Counted from the stretch's first letter, positions 26,390-34,994 are shown. The stretch is 41,311 nucleotides of DNA from Ornithinibacillus halotolerans (GCF_014637405.1 NZ_BMEY01000030.1:1-41311); one strand, 5' to 3'. Translations and numbers: made by a program. Notes: generated by a model from the sequence alone, not told the origin.

Positions 26390-26827
26390 TTAATTAAGAT
26401 ACTCTTTTGTTATTGCTTGCCATAACTTAAGCCCTTCTTCATATTTTAACGATACCATGGTAGGTGCTAGTACGATTTTCCTACCAATAATATCATTAAT
26501 ATCCGAAGATGTAATTGGATTAAATAACATTTCGAATCGATTTAGATTCATATAATATTCTTCATCAGGATGTAACCCATCTTCATTAAGATAATCTGCT
26601 ACTTCGACTACCCCTGTTGCTATACCTCTAGCAATTATTCCTTTGCCATTACTATAAAGAAAAACTAGATCGTTTGGTAGTATTTGATGTATTTTCTCTT
26701 TCCAAGGAGAAAAATAAGCAGCACACTTCTCATTTTCTAACATATCCACTTCTGTCTCTCCACCAGGTCGATTTGTTAAATTAGTGTTAATGATATAAGC
26801 TTTTCTCACTTTCTCTACACTCCCCAT
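26390..26827 (-). CDS. EVE/PUA-like domain protein
   Basis: A 145-aa protein with a PUA-superfamily look: an early strand KAYIINTNLTNRPGG, then KEKIHQILPNDLVFLYSNGK and GIIARGIATGVV, the D-x-V-x-L-Y..G-G-I-x-A-x-G pattern of EVE-type base readers. The last part is helical (LKYEEGLKLWQAI). The start is uncertain: ATG at 26827, or GTG at 26809, which has GGGGAG 10 nt upstream. It is the last gene of a three-gene operon with a DUF1643-like gene and a 93-aa unknown. It may read modified bases or act as an RNA binder. Confidence 0.6.
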   Translation of the reverse strand: MGSVEKVRKAYIINTNLTNRPGGETEVDMLENEKCAAYFSPWKEKIHQILPNDLVFLYSNGKGIIARGIATGVVEVADYLNEDGLHPDEEYYMNLNRFEMLFNPITSSDINDIIGRKIVLAPTMVSLKYEEGLKLWQAITKEYLN

Positions 26828-26857
26828 CAAAAATGTTTGAAGGTATTTTAAATCTCC

Positions 26858-27130
26858 TTACTTAAACCCATATTTCTTATTTATCCTCATAGCAATTCCC
26901 CCTAGAAATGCATCCACTGTCATATCTTCAACTTCCCTTGTATACCATGCAAGTTTAGCTCCTTTATGCTCCCCATTATAATTCACTTCTAAAGGCCAAA
27001 ATGTTTTTGTCGCATTTGTATAATCAAAGTGAATGTACAATTCTTTCCCTTTTGGGCATTCCAGAATTACTTTATACAAAGGATTTTTCCCTTCTGAGTT
27101 AAACTTTACTTTTCTAATTTTCGCTTGCAT
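26858..27130 (-). CDS. Hypothetical protein (90 aa), middle of operon
   Basis: A 90-aa beta-rich protein (AKIRKVKFNSEGKNPLYKVI, then KELYIHFDYTN) with no recognised domain. I place the start at the ATG at 27130, 8 nt after AGGGG; a GTG 9 nt earlier would overlap the previous stop by 4 bp. It is tightly coupled to the DUF1643-like gene upstream and lies 30 nt before the EVE-like gene. Confidence 0.6.
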   Translation of the reverse strand: MQAKIRKVKFNSEGKNPLYKVILECPKGKELYIHFDYTNATKTFWPLEVNYNGEHKGAKLAWYTREVEDMTVDAFLGGIAMRINKKYGFK

Positions 27131-27135
27131 GTAAT

Positions 27136-27798
27136 TCACCCCTTAATTTCTCTATTATTCATATATTCCAACCACCGCATTTTCCCTTTAATTGGTGGAG
27201 GACTCGCATGATAATAAAACGGCTCTTTTTCATGTTCCATCCCTATTATCCTATCTTCGGGAAGACATTGCAGTGCTTGTTCTGCTAGTTTTTTGATACT
27301 CGGATCGGTCCCCCATGCAAGAATAATTGGTCCATTAATTTTAGATATAGTTCGCTTTAGTTCCGGACATCTCTTCGGTGAAAAAATACTATGACTATCA
27401 AATTTGTACTTCTTAACATCCTTTAGTTCTTTCTTGAAATCATCCATATTACCAGCACGTATATCGGATAGATTAATCAATAACACTTTGTTCCATTGCT
27501 TTAACTTCATAAAACGCATAATTTGATATTGGGTATTGTCAGTCTGAGCGAGGGTGAAATTTATTGGTGATTGACCGACAGTTACTTGTGGAATTTCATA
27601 GGTTGAGAGTTTAGGCATGCATTTACCTGGATTAATTAGTACAAATAAAGCATCGTATTTTTCTTGAGTCTTCCTATCTTTCTTGTAGATTTGTGCGTAA
27701 TTTCTACATTCAAATACTTTACCGTTTATTACTATATTGTAAAAGCTCCCTTCTACTTCAAATTCTTTCTTTAATAAATCAGCTTTTAAGAAATCCAT
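27136..27798 (-). CDS. DUF1643-like protein
   Basis: A 220-aa protein with the features of DUF1643: LFVLINPGKCMP near residue 50, a helical NTQYQIMRFMKLKQW segment, LLINLSDIRAGNMDDF, then IILAWGTDPSIKKLAEQAL and a C-terminal FYYHASPPPIKGKMRW. DUF1643 proteins occur widely on phages and islands; their activity is not established. The ATG has GGAGGTG. It is the first gene of the trio ending with the EVE-like protein. Confidence 0.7.
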   Translation of the reverse strand: MDFLKADLLKKEFEVEGSFYNIVINGKVFECRNYAQIYKKDRKTQEKYDALFVLINPGKCMPKLSTYEIPQVTVGQSPINFTLAQTDNTQYQIMRFMKLKQWNKVLLINLSDIRAGNMDDFKKELKDVKKYKFDSHSIFSPKRCPELKRTISKINGPIILAWGTDPSIKKLAEQALQCLPEDRIIGMEHEKEPFYYHASPPPIKGKMRWLEYMNNREIKG

Positions 27799-28029
27799 TT
27801 AAACACCTCCATAGATATTTTCTAAGCAGTAATTCTATGGCTGTATATTCTATTTTAGTGGATAAATACAGAGAAATAAATGTATATCCCAATAATATTG
27901 TTATGGTATAAGGTAAATTCCATTGTCTCTTATTAATTTTACCCGATTAATATGTAAACAGAGTTTTCTCATTCATTTTATACTTTGATATTCTTTATAT
28001 ACATATAATATGGTTAACTAACAAAATAA

Positions 28030-28099
28030 GGGACTGTGGGACAGGGTTCTTGTCCCAATCCATGAGAAATCTATGACAATCTTCTGTCCTCACGTTCCA
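28030..28099. repeat. Family B palindromic repeat, copy 2
   Basis: An approximately 70-bp imperfect palindrome beginning GGGACTGTGGGACAGG with the TTCTTGTCCC inner arm and ending CTGTCCTCACGTTCCA. It occupies part of the gap 27799-28111, just downstream of the two-gene membrane operon, and may terminate it. The rest of that gap holds only AT-rich DNA with no gene seen. Confidence 0.65.
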
Positions 28100-28111
28100 C
28101 TGGATGTCAGC

Positions 28112-29221
28112 TTAACTTTTAATAGAGTACCTAAAATAAAGAGCCTCGAAAACTACGTCAAGAATTATTTCATCAAACTCTTCCTTCGAGATATTCACTG
28201 ATGATAAGAACTTCTTATTCTTTTTAAATGACTTCCACAAAAGTTTTTTATCCTTATCATCTAATTTAATTTTATATAAAAGATTTGATAATGCGATTAT
28301 CAAATCTTTATATGAGGAAAATAAAACTCCATAAGCTTTACCGGCACCTTCAGAAATAAATCTGCTGAAGTCTTCTTCAGTATACTTTGGTTGCAAACCT
28401 AATATCGGATTTACAAGCAGCTGTGTTGCTGCTGACATCAAATTCACATAAGCTCCTAATTCATACTGCTGAGCTTCAGTCATTTGATTATAATCCACTC
28501 CAAATGATTCTATCTTTTCAATAGCATCGTAGAGTTTAACACTTTCGTCTTTAATACGAGATATGCGTTCATTAAGCTCGACAATTGCTAGTTCATATGA
28601 TTTAATATCTCGCTTACTTATCAATGTAAATATGTTTTCAAGTCGATTCTTATCACTTTTAGTCTTCCAAAAAAGGAGTCCACTACCCAAAAGTGCAATG
28701 CTTGCAATTGCCCAACCAACTGGTCCAGCAAGGGCTAAGAAAGCATTTCCGGCTGCCATACCTCCACCACCTGCTGCAAGTGCTCCACCACCTAACCACG
28801 CTAATGCGGCATTAGTGGCTGCAGCACCACTTAAAGCGGATATAGCCGTACCTGTTGATGCAACACCGAAAGTTGTAGCTATTCCCATTGCTGCAGTAGG
28901 ACCAAGGGCGGCTACTGCAACTCCTGCACCAACACCTGCTACACCTTTTCCAGCATTCTTGGCGACAGCATTTTTATAACCTGACTCAATCTTTTCAGCC
29001 TGATGTTTCCAATTCAAACGAACTTCTTTCAGCTTTTTATATTCTAAGTGTTTCTGACTTGGCACGTTTCTAATTTTATCAAATAGCACCTGAATATCGT
29101 TTAGTGCTGTATAAAGATTACTAGTATATTTCCCAAGCTCTACTATTTTATCATTTGTCTTTTTGATGGCAGATTCAGCTTGTTCTTGAGCAATCTGTAA
29201 TTTTGATTTTTTCTTACTCAC
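28112..29221 (-). CDS. Gly/Ala-rich pore-like membrane protein
   Basis: A 369-aa protein with a distinctive layout. Residues 1-88 are a charged coiled coil (QIAQEQAESAIKKTNDKIVE). Residues about 90-186 are a long Gly/Ala-rich hydrophobic block with several glycine-zipper repeats (VAGVGAGVAVAALGP, AWLGGGALAAGGGGMAAG, LALAGPVGWAIASIALLG). Residues 187-369 are charged and helical. Such a layout is seen in proteins that insert hairpins into membranes, including some pore-forming effectors. The GTG start has GGGAGG about 8 nt upstream and overlaps the end of the 484-aa gene by 8 nt, so the two are translated together. No named family is recognised; the effector idea is inference. Confidence 0.75.
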   Translation of the reverse strand: MSKKKSKLQIAQEQAESAIKKTNDKIVELGKYTSNLYTALNDIQVLFDKIRNVPSQKHLEYKKLKEVRLNWKHQAEKIESGYKNAVAKNAGKGVAGVGAGVAVAALGPTAAMGIATTFGVASTGTAISALSGAAATNAALAWLGGGALAAGGGGMAAGNAFLALAGPVGWAIASIALLGSGLLFWKTKSDKNRLENIFTLISKRDIKSYELAIVELNERISRIKDESVKLYDAIEKIESFGVDYNQMTEAQQYELGAYVNLMSAATQLLVNPILGLQPKYTEEDFSRFISEGAGKAYGVLFSSYKDLIIALSNLLYKIKLDDKDKKLLWKSFKKNKKFLSSVNISKEEFDEIILDVVFEALYFRYSIKS

Positions 29222-30668
29222 TTTTTTTTCCTCCCAAAAAATAAGAATCTATTTCGTTCTTATTTTTTAGTATTTTATTATTTGGCACATTTCTCTTTTT
29301 AGCTAATATAACAGTTTTTTCAAAAGCGCGTATATACATATCACTATCCTGGAAATCAGTTACAAAGTTCAAAAGATTTTTATCCCTATATAACTCTGAT
29401 AATAATTTAAGTCCCTCAATATAATCTTCTACAACTAATTTTTCTTTTCTCGCAAAGATTATCTTTCTTTCTGCTTTTTGTATGCCAATATCACGCTTAA
29501 CTTCACCGTATAAGGAAATAGTAAGTCGTCCAACACCTGCGATATTAAGACGCAAGAAAAACTCAGTTGGATTAAAAGATCCTCCACCTTTTACAAGACC
29601 ATGAACAGTAGCATCACCTATATCTACAAGGCAAAACGTCCCATGTGCAACAGTCAACATTCTTTTAATAGTTGGATTTGAAAAAGGCTTACACTTTTCC
29701 CACATAAGTGAAAACGAACGAGTTTCTTTATCGGTTTCAGTAAAGTATTTAATAAGTCTTCTAATAGCATAAACTAGTCGAACTAACATCTCGTTTATTA
29801 AAACTGGAATGGCTTGAGTCGACTGGAATCGTGCATCAAATCCTTCTTCATAAATATTTATAGCTAGCTCGTTTATTGAGTTATCAAACTGTGAAACTGG
29901 TATATTCAAAGACCTTTTTATTGCAATAATATCATTTGTCCATGTCCAGAAAGGAGAGGGAATCCCCATTCCACGGCCCTTACTACTTGATGAGCCAGAC
30001 ATATCAGATATTAAATGACCAATCCAATTAACAAATGCACAATATAATTTGCTTGATATATCGTTTCCTCTTAACTCAAATTTTCCATCTGCATCTGCTA
30101 AGGATATAAGTTCACCATCGGAAATAAAATGCGAAGAATTAGTAAACTGGTCTAATATAGAAAAGAACAAACCAAGCAAACTAGGATTATGTGCGAGTGA
30201 TTTAAAATGATGATTTGTTGGATTTAATCCAAAAATAAAACTTGCAGCATCACCAGCTCCACGCTGGTCATATGGAATTTTAAACTTTTTTTCAAGATAA
30301 CGGATTGCTGAAGATAAAGAGTTCTCACCATTATCTTTCCATTTGCACTTTCTAGCAAAATCGGTTGTTCGATCTGCAAACCATTTATCAGTAATATTTC
30401 CGAGGGGTGATTCTCCAGGCTTACCAACCAAGAAAATATCAATAATACCACACAATGCACCTGAACTTGCAGCTAGTATATAGTCCAATTTGTCACAATT
30501 AGGCTTTAGGCATTGAATTGATTCAATTGTTTCATCTAAATTATCTATTTCTAATTCTGCTTGGTTTAGTGCATCGAAAATAGACGATGTGAAGTCATAT
30601 TCACCATCGCCAACGTTCATCTCAAGCAACAATTTTGTATTTTGTTTTTCTCTAAGTTTCTCCCCCAC
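29214..30668 (-). CDS. Conserved-type membrane protein with His/Asp motifs
   Basis: A 484-aa protein with ordered His/Asp motifs in hydrophobic surroundings: a membrane-like LDYILAASSGALCGIIDIFL at 61-80; NHHFKSLAH (H153, H154, H160) followed by NPSLLGLFFSI; NWIGHLISDMSGSS (H218, D222); EGFDARF; and VAHGTFCLVDIGDATVHG (H342, D349, D352, H356). The order H..H.SLAH, then GHL..D, then G..P recalls YdjM/DUF457 membrane-bound metal-dependent hydrolases; this is an analogy, not a firm assignment. The GTG start follows GAGGTG by 9 nt. It is the first gene of a two-gene operon with the Gly/Ala-rich protein, in the middle of a defence island. Confidence 0.72.
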   Translation of the reverse strand: MGEKLREKQNTKLLLEMNVGDGEYDFTSSIFDALNQAELEIDNLDETIESIQCLKPNCDKLDYILAASSGALCGIIDIFLVGKPGESPLGNITDKWFADRTTDFARKCKWKDNGENSLSSAIRYLEKKFKIPYDQRGAGDAASFIFGLNPTNHHFKSLAHNPSLLGLFFSILDQFTNSSHFISDGELISLADADGKFELRGNDISSKLYCAFVNWIGHLISDMSGSSSSKGRGMGIPSPFWTWTNDIIAIKRSLNIPVSQFDNSINELAINIYEEGFDARFQSTQAIPVLINEMLVRLVYAIRRLIKYFTETDKETRSFSLMWEKCKPFSNPTIKRMLTVAHGTFCLVDIGDATVHGLVKGGGSFNPTEFFLRLNIAGVGRLTISLYGEVKRDIGIQKAERKIIFARKEKLVVEDYIEGLKLLSELYRDKNLLNFVTDFQDSDMYIRAFEKTVILAKKRNVPNNKILKNKNEIDSYFLGGKKSE

Positions 30669-31016
30669 CTATACACACCTCAATATCAACTATTTTGTTC
30701 TTCCTAGGATTGTGAAAAGAATTTTAAACTCTTCACCCTGATGGGGCTAACAAGTAATAATATCATAATCTACATATACCGATAATACTAGAAAAATTAA
30801 CATAATTTCTAAATATTAACACCTCTAAATTATTTTATATTCCAACAAGAATTTCGGAATGTAACAAACTTTCATTTATTTTTGGTACTGCTCCCGTCCA
30901 ACAAAAAACCCGTAAACATTGTTGTATTAACATTTGCGATGGGACATTTGGGCCATTGTCGACACGTAACTTGCCCTCGAGGTGCGATTCACCGGTATTT
31001 TTAGAAAATTTATGGC
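30669..31016. other. Gene-free stretch
   Basis: Upstream region of the two-gene membrane operon. 30669-30880 is AT-rich and probably holds its promoter, but I see no clear -35/-10 pair. 30885-31016 is noticeably richer in G+C (CCCGTCC, GTCGACACG, CTCGAGGTGCG) and ends at family B copy 3; no reading frame is evident in it. Confidence 0.4.
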
Positions 31017-31088
31017 GGACATTGGGGACAGGTTTCTTGTCCCGACCTCATGGGTAATTCTGGGATGGATTTCCTGTCCCCAAGTCCC
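31017..31088. repeat. Family B palindromic repeat, copy 3
   Basis: The best copy of family B: GGACATTGGGGACAGG on the left and CCTGTCCCCAAGTCCC on the right, with inner TTCTTGTCCC and GGGATGG arms. It replaces the natural continuation of the truncated helicase-like reading frame at 31048-31485. Confidence 0.75.
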
Positions 31089-31485
31089 ACCCACTAACCG
31101 AACTGGCTAGTGTTTTTAAATAATCAAAGCAACTATTTTCTTTTGGATTACTCAACGTAGTTTGCTCAATCGTAATTGCTGAAGCAGGATATATTTTATT
31201 AAATCCGCTGTTAAAAATAATCTTTATGTACGTACCAAAATCTAAGATGGTGTTAATACCTGAAATAGGTTGGTCATTTTCATAAACAATACTCGTAGTA
31301 GAGTCGATAATATTTGGATCACGAAGCCAAATTACATTATGTTCGTTATATGTATATACTTTTTGATTGTTATAATACTGAATATCCCATTTACCTTGAT
31401 TATACTTACAGTAGTAAATTTGTTCTGTTTTATCTTCCTTCTTTATTAATATTAGATTTTCTTTTATATTCAAACTTAATAACAC
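31048..31485 (-). pseudogene. Truncated N-terminus of a helicase-like protein
   Basis: A 145-aa frame. Residues 1-131 look like the N-terminal domain found ahead of large DNA2/NAM7-type AAA helicases in Firmicutes (IYYCKYNQGKWDIQYYNNQK, VIWLRDP, ILDFGTYIKIIF, FDYLKTLASSVS). After SSVS the frame runs straight into the family B repeat (GWDLGTGNPSQNYP), which is not natural coding. The remainder of the expected >1000-aa protein is absent. I therefore call it a gene remnant cut by a deletion at the repeat. The family assignment is from memory of the domain pattern and is moderate. Confidence 0.55.
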
Positions 31486-31531
31486 CTCTAACTTGTCTAC
31501 TCTAAATAGTGTTTCGTTTGTATTTCATAGT

Positions 31532-31598
31532 AGGACTGTGGAACGGGTTTAAATACCCTAGGAAATGAGAATTAAGACATAATTCCTGTCTTATCGCC
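31532..31598. repeat. Family B palindromic repeat, copy 4 (degenerate)
   Basis: Begins AGGACTGTGGAACGGG and ends AATTCCTGTCTTAT, matching family B with several changes. It lies within the gap 31486-31870. The remainder of this gap includes a possible decayed coding end on the minus strand (VIINQELEKLAG then stop, about 31718-31756) but no intact gene. Confidence 0.5.
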
Positions 31599-31870
31599 AC
31601 TTCTAATTGTTTTCTCCTATAGAATAAATCCACTAATATAATCCAATCTTAACATAATTGTTTTAATCTTTGAGTAAATATTCTTATATCCTAACGCAAG
31701 GGTCATAACCCAGTATTCACCCCGCCAACTTCTCCAGCTCTTGATTAATAATGACACGTAGTACCGCCTACACATTTCTGCAGCGTATTCTTTGGGAATT
31801 GTTTTTTACATGTATAGGTAGTATTTAACATAGAATATATAATTAAATCATTAAGAAAGGATGAATTTAA

Positions 31871-32248
31871 ATGGGATTATTTGACGGAATGATGGGTAAT
31901 GCATCAGAAATAAAGACTGCTGATGCTGAAAAGGAACTGAAAGAATTATTATCCGAATCGGAACATGTTGAGCATGCGTATAAATTAATACGAGATTTGA
32001 TTATTTTTACAGACAGAAGATTAATATTGGTGGACAAACAAGGTGTTACGAGGAAAAAGACGGAGTATCATTCCATTCCATACAAAAGTATTACGCATTT
32101 TTCCGTTGAAACGGCAGGAACCTTTGATTTAGAGGCTGAACTTAAATTGTGGGTATCAGGTAGTGGCACACCAATTCAAAAGAATTTCAACAAACAATTA
32201 AATATTTATAAAGTACAAAGTGTACTTGCGGAGTATGTGTGCCGTTAG
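31871..32248 (+). CDS. Bacterial PH-domain protein
   Basis: A 125-aa protein that is essentially one bacterial pleckstrin-homology domain (bPH/DUF1696 type): ELLSESEHVEHAYKLIRDLI, IFTDRRLILVDKQGVTRKKT, YHSIPYKSITHFSVETAGTF, then LKLWVSGSG. The length and motif order fit the family. Such proteins are soluble oligomers of unknown role, some induced by envelope stress. The ATG follows AAGGATGA. It is a single gene ended by a strong hairpin at 32256-32286. Confidence 0.88.
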   Translation: MGLFDGMMGNASEIKTADAEKELKELLSESEHVEHAYKLIRDLIIFTDRRLILVDKQGVTRKKTEYHSIPYKSITHFSVETAGTFDLEAELKLWVSGSGTPIQKNFNKQLNIYKVQSVLAEYVCR

Positions 32249-32255
32249 AAATGAT

Positions 32256-32286
32256 CAGCTGGCCAATCTTACCTGGAGGCCAGCTG
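32256..32286 (+). terminator. Hairpin after the PH-domain gene
   Basis: Perfect stem CAGCTGGCC / GGCCAGCTG starting 8 nt after the stop codon, followed by TCATTTAATT. The T-run is weak, but the position fits a terminator. Confidence 0.65.
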
Positions 32287-32371
32287 TCATTTAATTGAGG
32301 TGAAGCACCTTGACAATTTTTGTATTTATCATTTAAGCTGCTTGCCTAGTCTGAAAACATGAGAACGATAC

Positions 32372-32731
32372 CTATCTACCTTCCCGTTCAAACCAGACTA
32401 CTATCCCATCGCCAAATCCACTCGTTCTTAATACCACCCCAAAATCCTCTACATCAGCAGGGACTATAAAATCTAATATCGCATGCATCTTTCCGTTTAA
32501 ATATTTATTTTCATCCCAACCTTCTACTTCAAGGATTGTCACATTCTCGGGATAATATTTTTCCTCACCGACGCGAATCGTAAATTCATGCTTTGGCCGC
32601 ATTAGATAGGACGCTGAACGTGAATCCTCTATAACTTCAAAGGTAAATTCAATAGAAATATTCTTCATTCCATCTTCTGCTGGAGGCTGTTTACTTTCCA
32701 CCTCTGTAGCACTATAAGATAGATACCACAT
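32372..32731 (-). CDS. Small extracellular-type domain, downstream of the ABC permease
   Basis: A 119-aa frame beginning at an ATG that overlaps the permease end by 20 bp in another frame. After MWYLSYSATEVESKQPPAED it has a beta-rich domain (ISIEFTFEVIEDS, HEFTIRVGEEKYYPENVTIL, AILDFIVPADVEDFGVVLRT) resembling DUF4352-like extracytoplasmic domains. It has no signal peptide. Because the permease seems to end early, this may be the displaced 3' part of a former neighbouring gene, joined after a deletion, rather than an independent gene. No ribosome binding site of quality is seen. Confidence 0.5.
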   Translation of the reverse strand: MWYLSYSATEVESKQPPAEDGMKNISIEFTFEVIEDSRSASYLMRPKHEFTIRVGEEKYYPENVTILEVEGWDENKYLNGKMHAILDFIVPADVEDFGVVLRTSGFGDGIVVWFEREGR

Positions 32732-34994
32732 AATGTGCTGGCCCTATTTCTAATGCGATATATTCCCCGAGCATAGAGGTATACATAATCCCTCTTAGCC
32801 GAAAAGTAATATATAAGAATACTGCCAGAAGAGATGTTGGTAATGCAATAGAAATTACCGAAAGGAGACTGCGTTTCCACTTACCTATAAAATGATTAAA
32901 TGCCATTCGGTTAATCCCTTTTGCTCGAAACAATCGCTTACTAGTGCTGGAAATCTCTCCTGAACGCATCGCTTCATAAGGTGAGATATTTCGTGTAAGT
33001 ACCATTGGAATAACTGCTCCAAGCATATAGATAACGAGCCCAAATAAACCAGTCCATAGGAAACGTGTAAACGTTATTGTCGTTTCACTCGATATATGAA
33101 CAAAGCCAAGCATCATCCAGGAAATGATTGCTACAAATAAACCGATAATGCTAGATTCGATAAATAATAATCTACTTAATTGACCTGGACGCCAGCCGAT
33201 GGAAAGTAATACAGCAAACTCCTTTCGTCTCGCTAGTAAATTAACAATTCCGGATGCCCATACATAGACAATAGCTACAGCAATAACACTCGCAACTACC
33301 CCTGAAAAACCAATCTTTGTTTCTCTAAAAATAGAAATCGATGAACCAATATTCACCCACGGTTGTTGAAACCAGCCAATATCACTTTCCCCATTTAATC
33401 CGGGGACAAAAGTCAATGCCAATTGTGGGGATGAACCTAGCGTAATATCAGTAATCAACCCAGTTCTACTCTCAATTTCAGCTGCTACCTTTTCCAAGAT
33501 TTCCTGGCTCTCATCACTTAAATCTGTAACTCCCGCGACTTTTATTCGAATAGCCGAAATTGGCTTATCGCCTAATATTTTCTCAGCTGCTTCGATTGTC
33601 GTAAGCATGCCTGGTGGTTCTGTGAGAAAATTATTCGGATCCCCAATTGGCTGTAATAGTTTCGGAGGATTCACCGGATTCCCATCCTTATCCATGACAA
33701 ACTCCGCAGTTGCAGGTCGGTACGTTTCCATAGGAAGTTCGGTAGTTGGATCCTTTGAGATCGTTAGTTTGCTAGCATCATAGAAACCGATCCAATTAGG
33801 TTTAATTTTAGGAAAATTAATAAATTCCTCTTCAATTAAAACAGGTTCACGATAGGACTCTTTATCTCTGTACCTTGCAACTACATCCTCCCCATTTTGA
33901 ACTGGTACCACTTGATACGTATATGGCCATCTGTCTGCATAGGGACTTGCAATTTCCTGATACTCCAATGGACTAGGCTTAAAAACAACGCTCGTAATAT
34001 TATCCGCGCCAGATTCACCAACGATATTGTCAGTTTCTTCCTCCTCTAACTCTACCGGTATGACTTCACCAGTTTCCCAATCAACACCCGTATTTTTATT
34101 AATAAACGAACGAAATGCCTCTTCACCAGTATAAGTAAACGTCTCCACAACTTCTGCTTCAATCGAATGTAAATAATCATCCGCACTTTTTTCTCTTACC
34201 TCTTCCAATACTTCATCTGCATTCTCTTCACTAATAGGGATATGTAAACGCTCAAATGTAATCGTTTCCACTTTATCGACAAATGTTTGTTGGTTTACTA
34301 TGACTGGAAATTCATGATGTCCTCCATTTATTGGATCATAATAATACTCGTCAGATTCTTCAAAAAACCTACTCGTCCCTAAGGGTATTATTGCCTTATC
34401 TAAACCGACTAGCTTTGCTTCTTGTTCTGGATCAATTCCAGCTAAAAGCGAATCAGACCTAACCGTTATATCTAGACTAGGAGCACCAACTCCATAATCC
34501 AGTTTATTGAAATAATCCCAATTAACATTATGGGGAAAATGATAATTTCTAACTTCTGTTTGCTCATATAGCCCATTATTAATCGTCGTTTCCGTTATCT
34601 TTCTGTAAATGCCAGGCCCTTCTATTTCTACATCTCCATAATGAACTTCATAGGATGCATAGCCAATGAGAGAAATCGGAGCCGCAACCGCTATACCTGG
34701 AATATCCTTAATTGTTTCATACTGTTCAATACTAATTCCACCACTTAGACCACTTAAGTAGTTCGGTTCTAATAACTTCTTCTCCTCTGTCACACTGTGT
34801 GTACCCTCTGGTCGAACAATAATATCATAGGAAGCAGACCACCGCTGTTGTAACGTATCTACAATGGTTCCTTTATTTGTTTCCGACAATCCAATTAAAT
34901 AGGTAAGCCCCGCACTAATAATAAAAGCGCCTACGATAAGTAGAATAAACCGTTCCTTCCGCCGCCACCAATTCTGCCAAATAAAACGAATCAC
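32712..34994 (-). CDS. FtsX/MacB-type ABC permease, probably C-terminally truncated
   Basis: A 760-aa permease with one N-terminal TM helix (FILLIVGAFIISAGLTYLIG), a large extracytoplasmic region (about 40-560), then an FtsX module with three TM helices (GFSGVVASVIAVAIVYVWAS, SIIGLFVAIISWMMLGF, WTGLFGLVIYMLGAVIP) and the cytoplasmic RRKEFAVLLSIGW loop. After this comes the start of a second module (RMAFNHFIGKWKRSLLSVIS) that stops at GPAHYVVSIL. Full-length relatives would carry three more TM helices, so the end looks lost. The GTG start overlaps the ATPase stop by 4 bp. The substrate may be a lipid, peptide or antibiotic. Confidence 0.82.
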   Translation of the reverse strand: MIRFIWQNWWRRKERFILLIVGAFIISAGLTYLIGLSETNKGTIVDTLQQRWSASYDIIVRPEGTHSVTEEKKLLEPNYLSGLSGGISIEQYETIKDIPGIAVAAPISLIGYASYEVHYGDVEIEGPGIYRKITETTINNGLYEQTEVRNYHFPHNVNWDYFNKLDYGVGAPSLDITVRSDSLLAGIDPEQEAKLVGLDKAIIPLGTSRFFEESDEYYYDPINGGHHEFPVIVNQQTFVDKVETITFERLHIPISEENADEVLEEVREKSADDYLHSIEAEVVETFTYTGEEAFRSFINKNTGVDWETGEVIPVELEEEETDNIVGESGADNITSVVFKPSPLEYQEIASPYADRWPYTYQVVPVQNGEDVVARYRDKESYREPVLIEEEFINFPKIKPNWIGFYDASKLTISKDPTTELPMETYRPATAEFVMDKDGNPVNPPKLLQPIGDPNNFLTEPPGMLTTIEAAEKILGDKPISAIRIKVAGVTDLSDESQEILEKVAAEIESRTGLITDITLGSSPQLALTFVPGLNGESDIGWFQQPWVNIGSSISIFRETKIGFSGVVASVIAVAIVYVWASGIVNLLARRKEFAVLLSIGWRPGQLSRLLFIESSIIGLFVAIISWMMLGFVHISSETTITFTRFLWTGLFGLVIYMLGAVIPMVLTRNISPYEAMRSGEISSTSKRLFRAKGINRMAFNHFIGKWKRSLLSVISIALPTSLLAVFLYITFRLRGIMYTSMLGEYIALEIGPAHYVVSIL

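Noticed and set aside
28563-28979. Plus-strand Ala/Pro-rich 138-codon frame
   Set aside because: Antisense of the Gly/Ala-rich block; composition is a by-product of that repeat-like coding.
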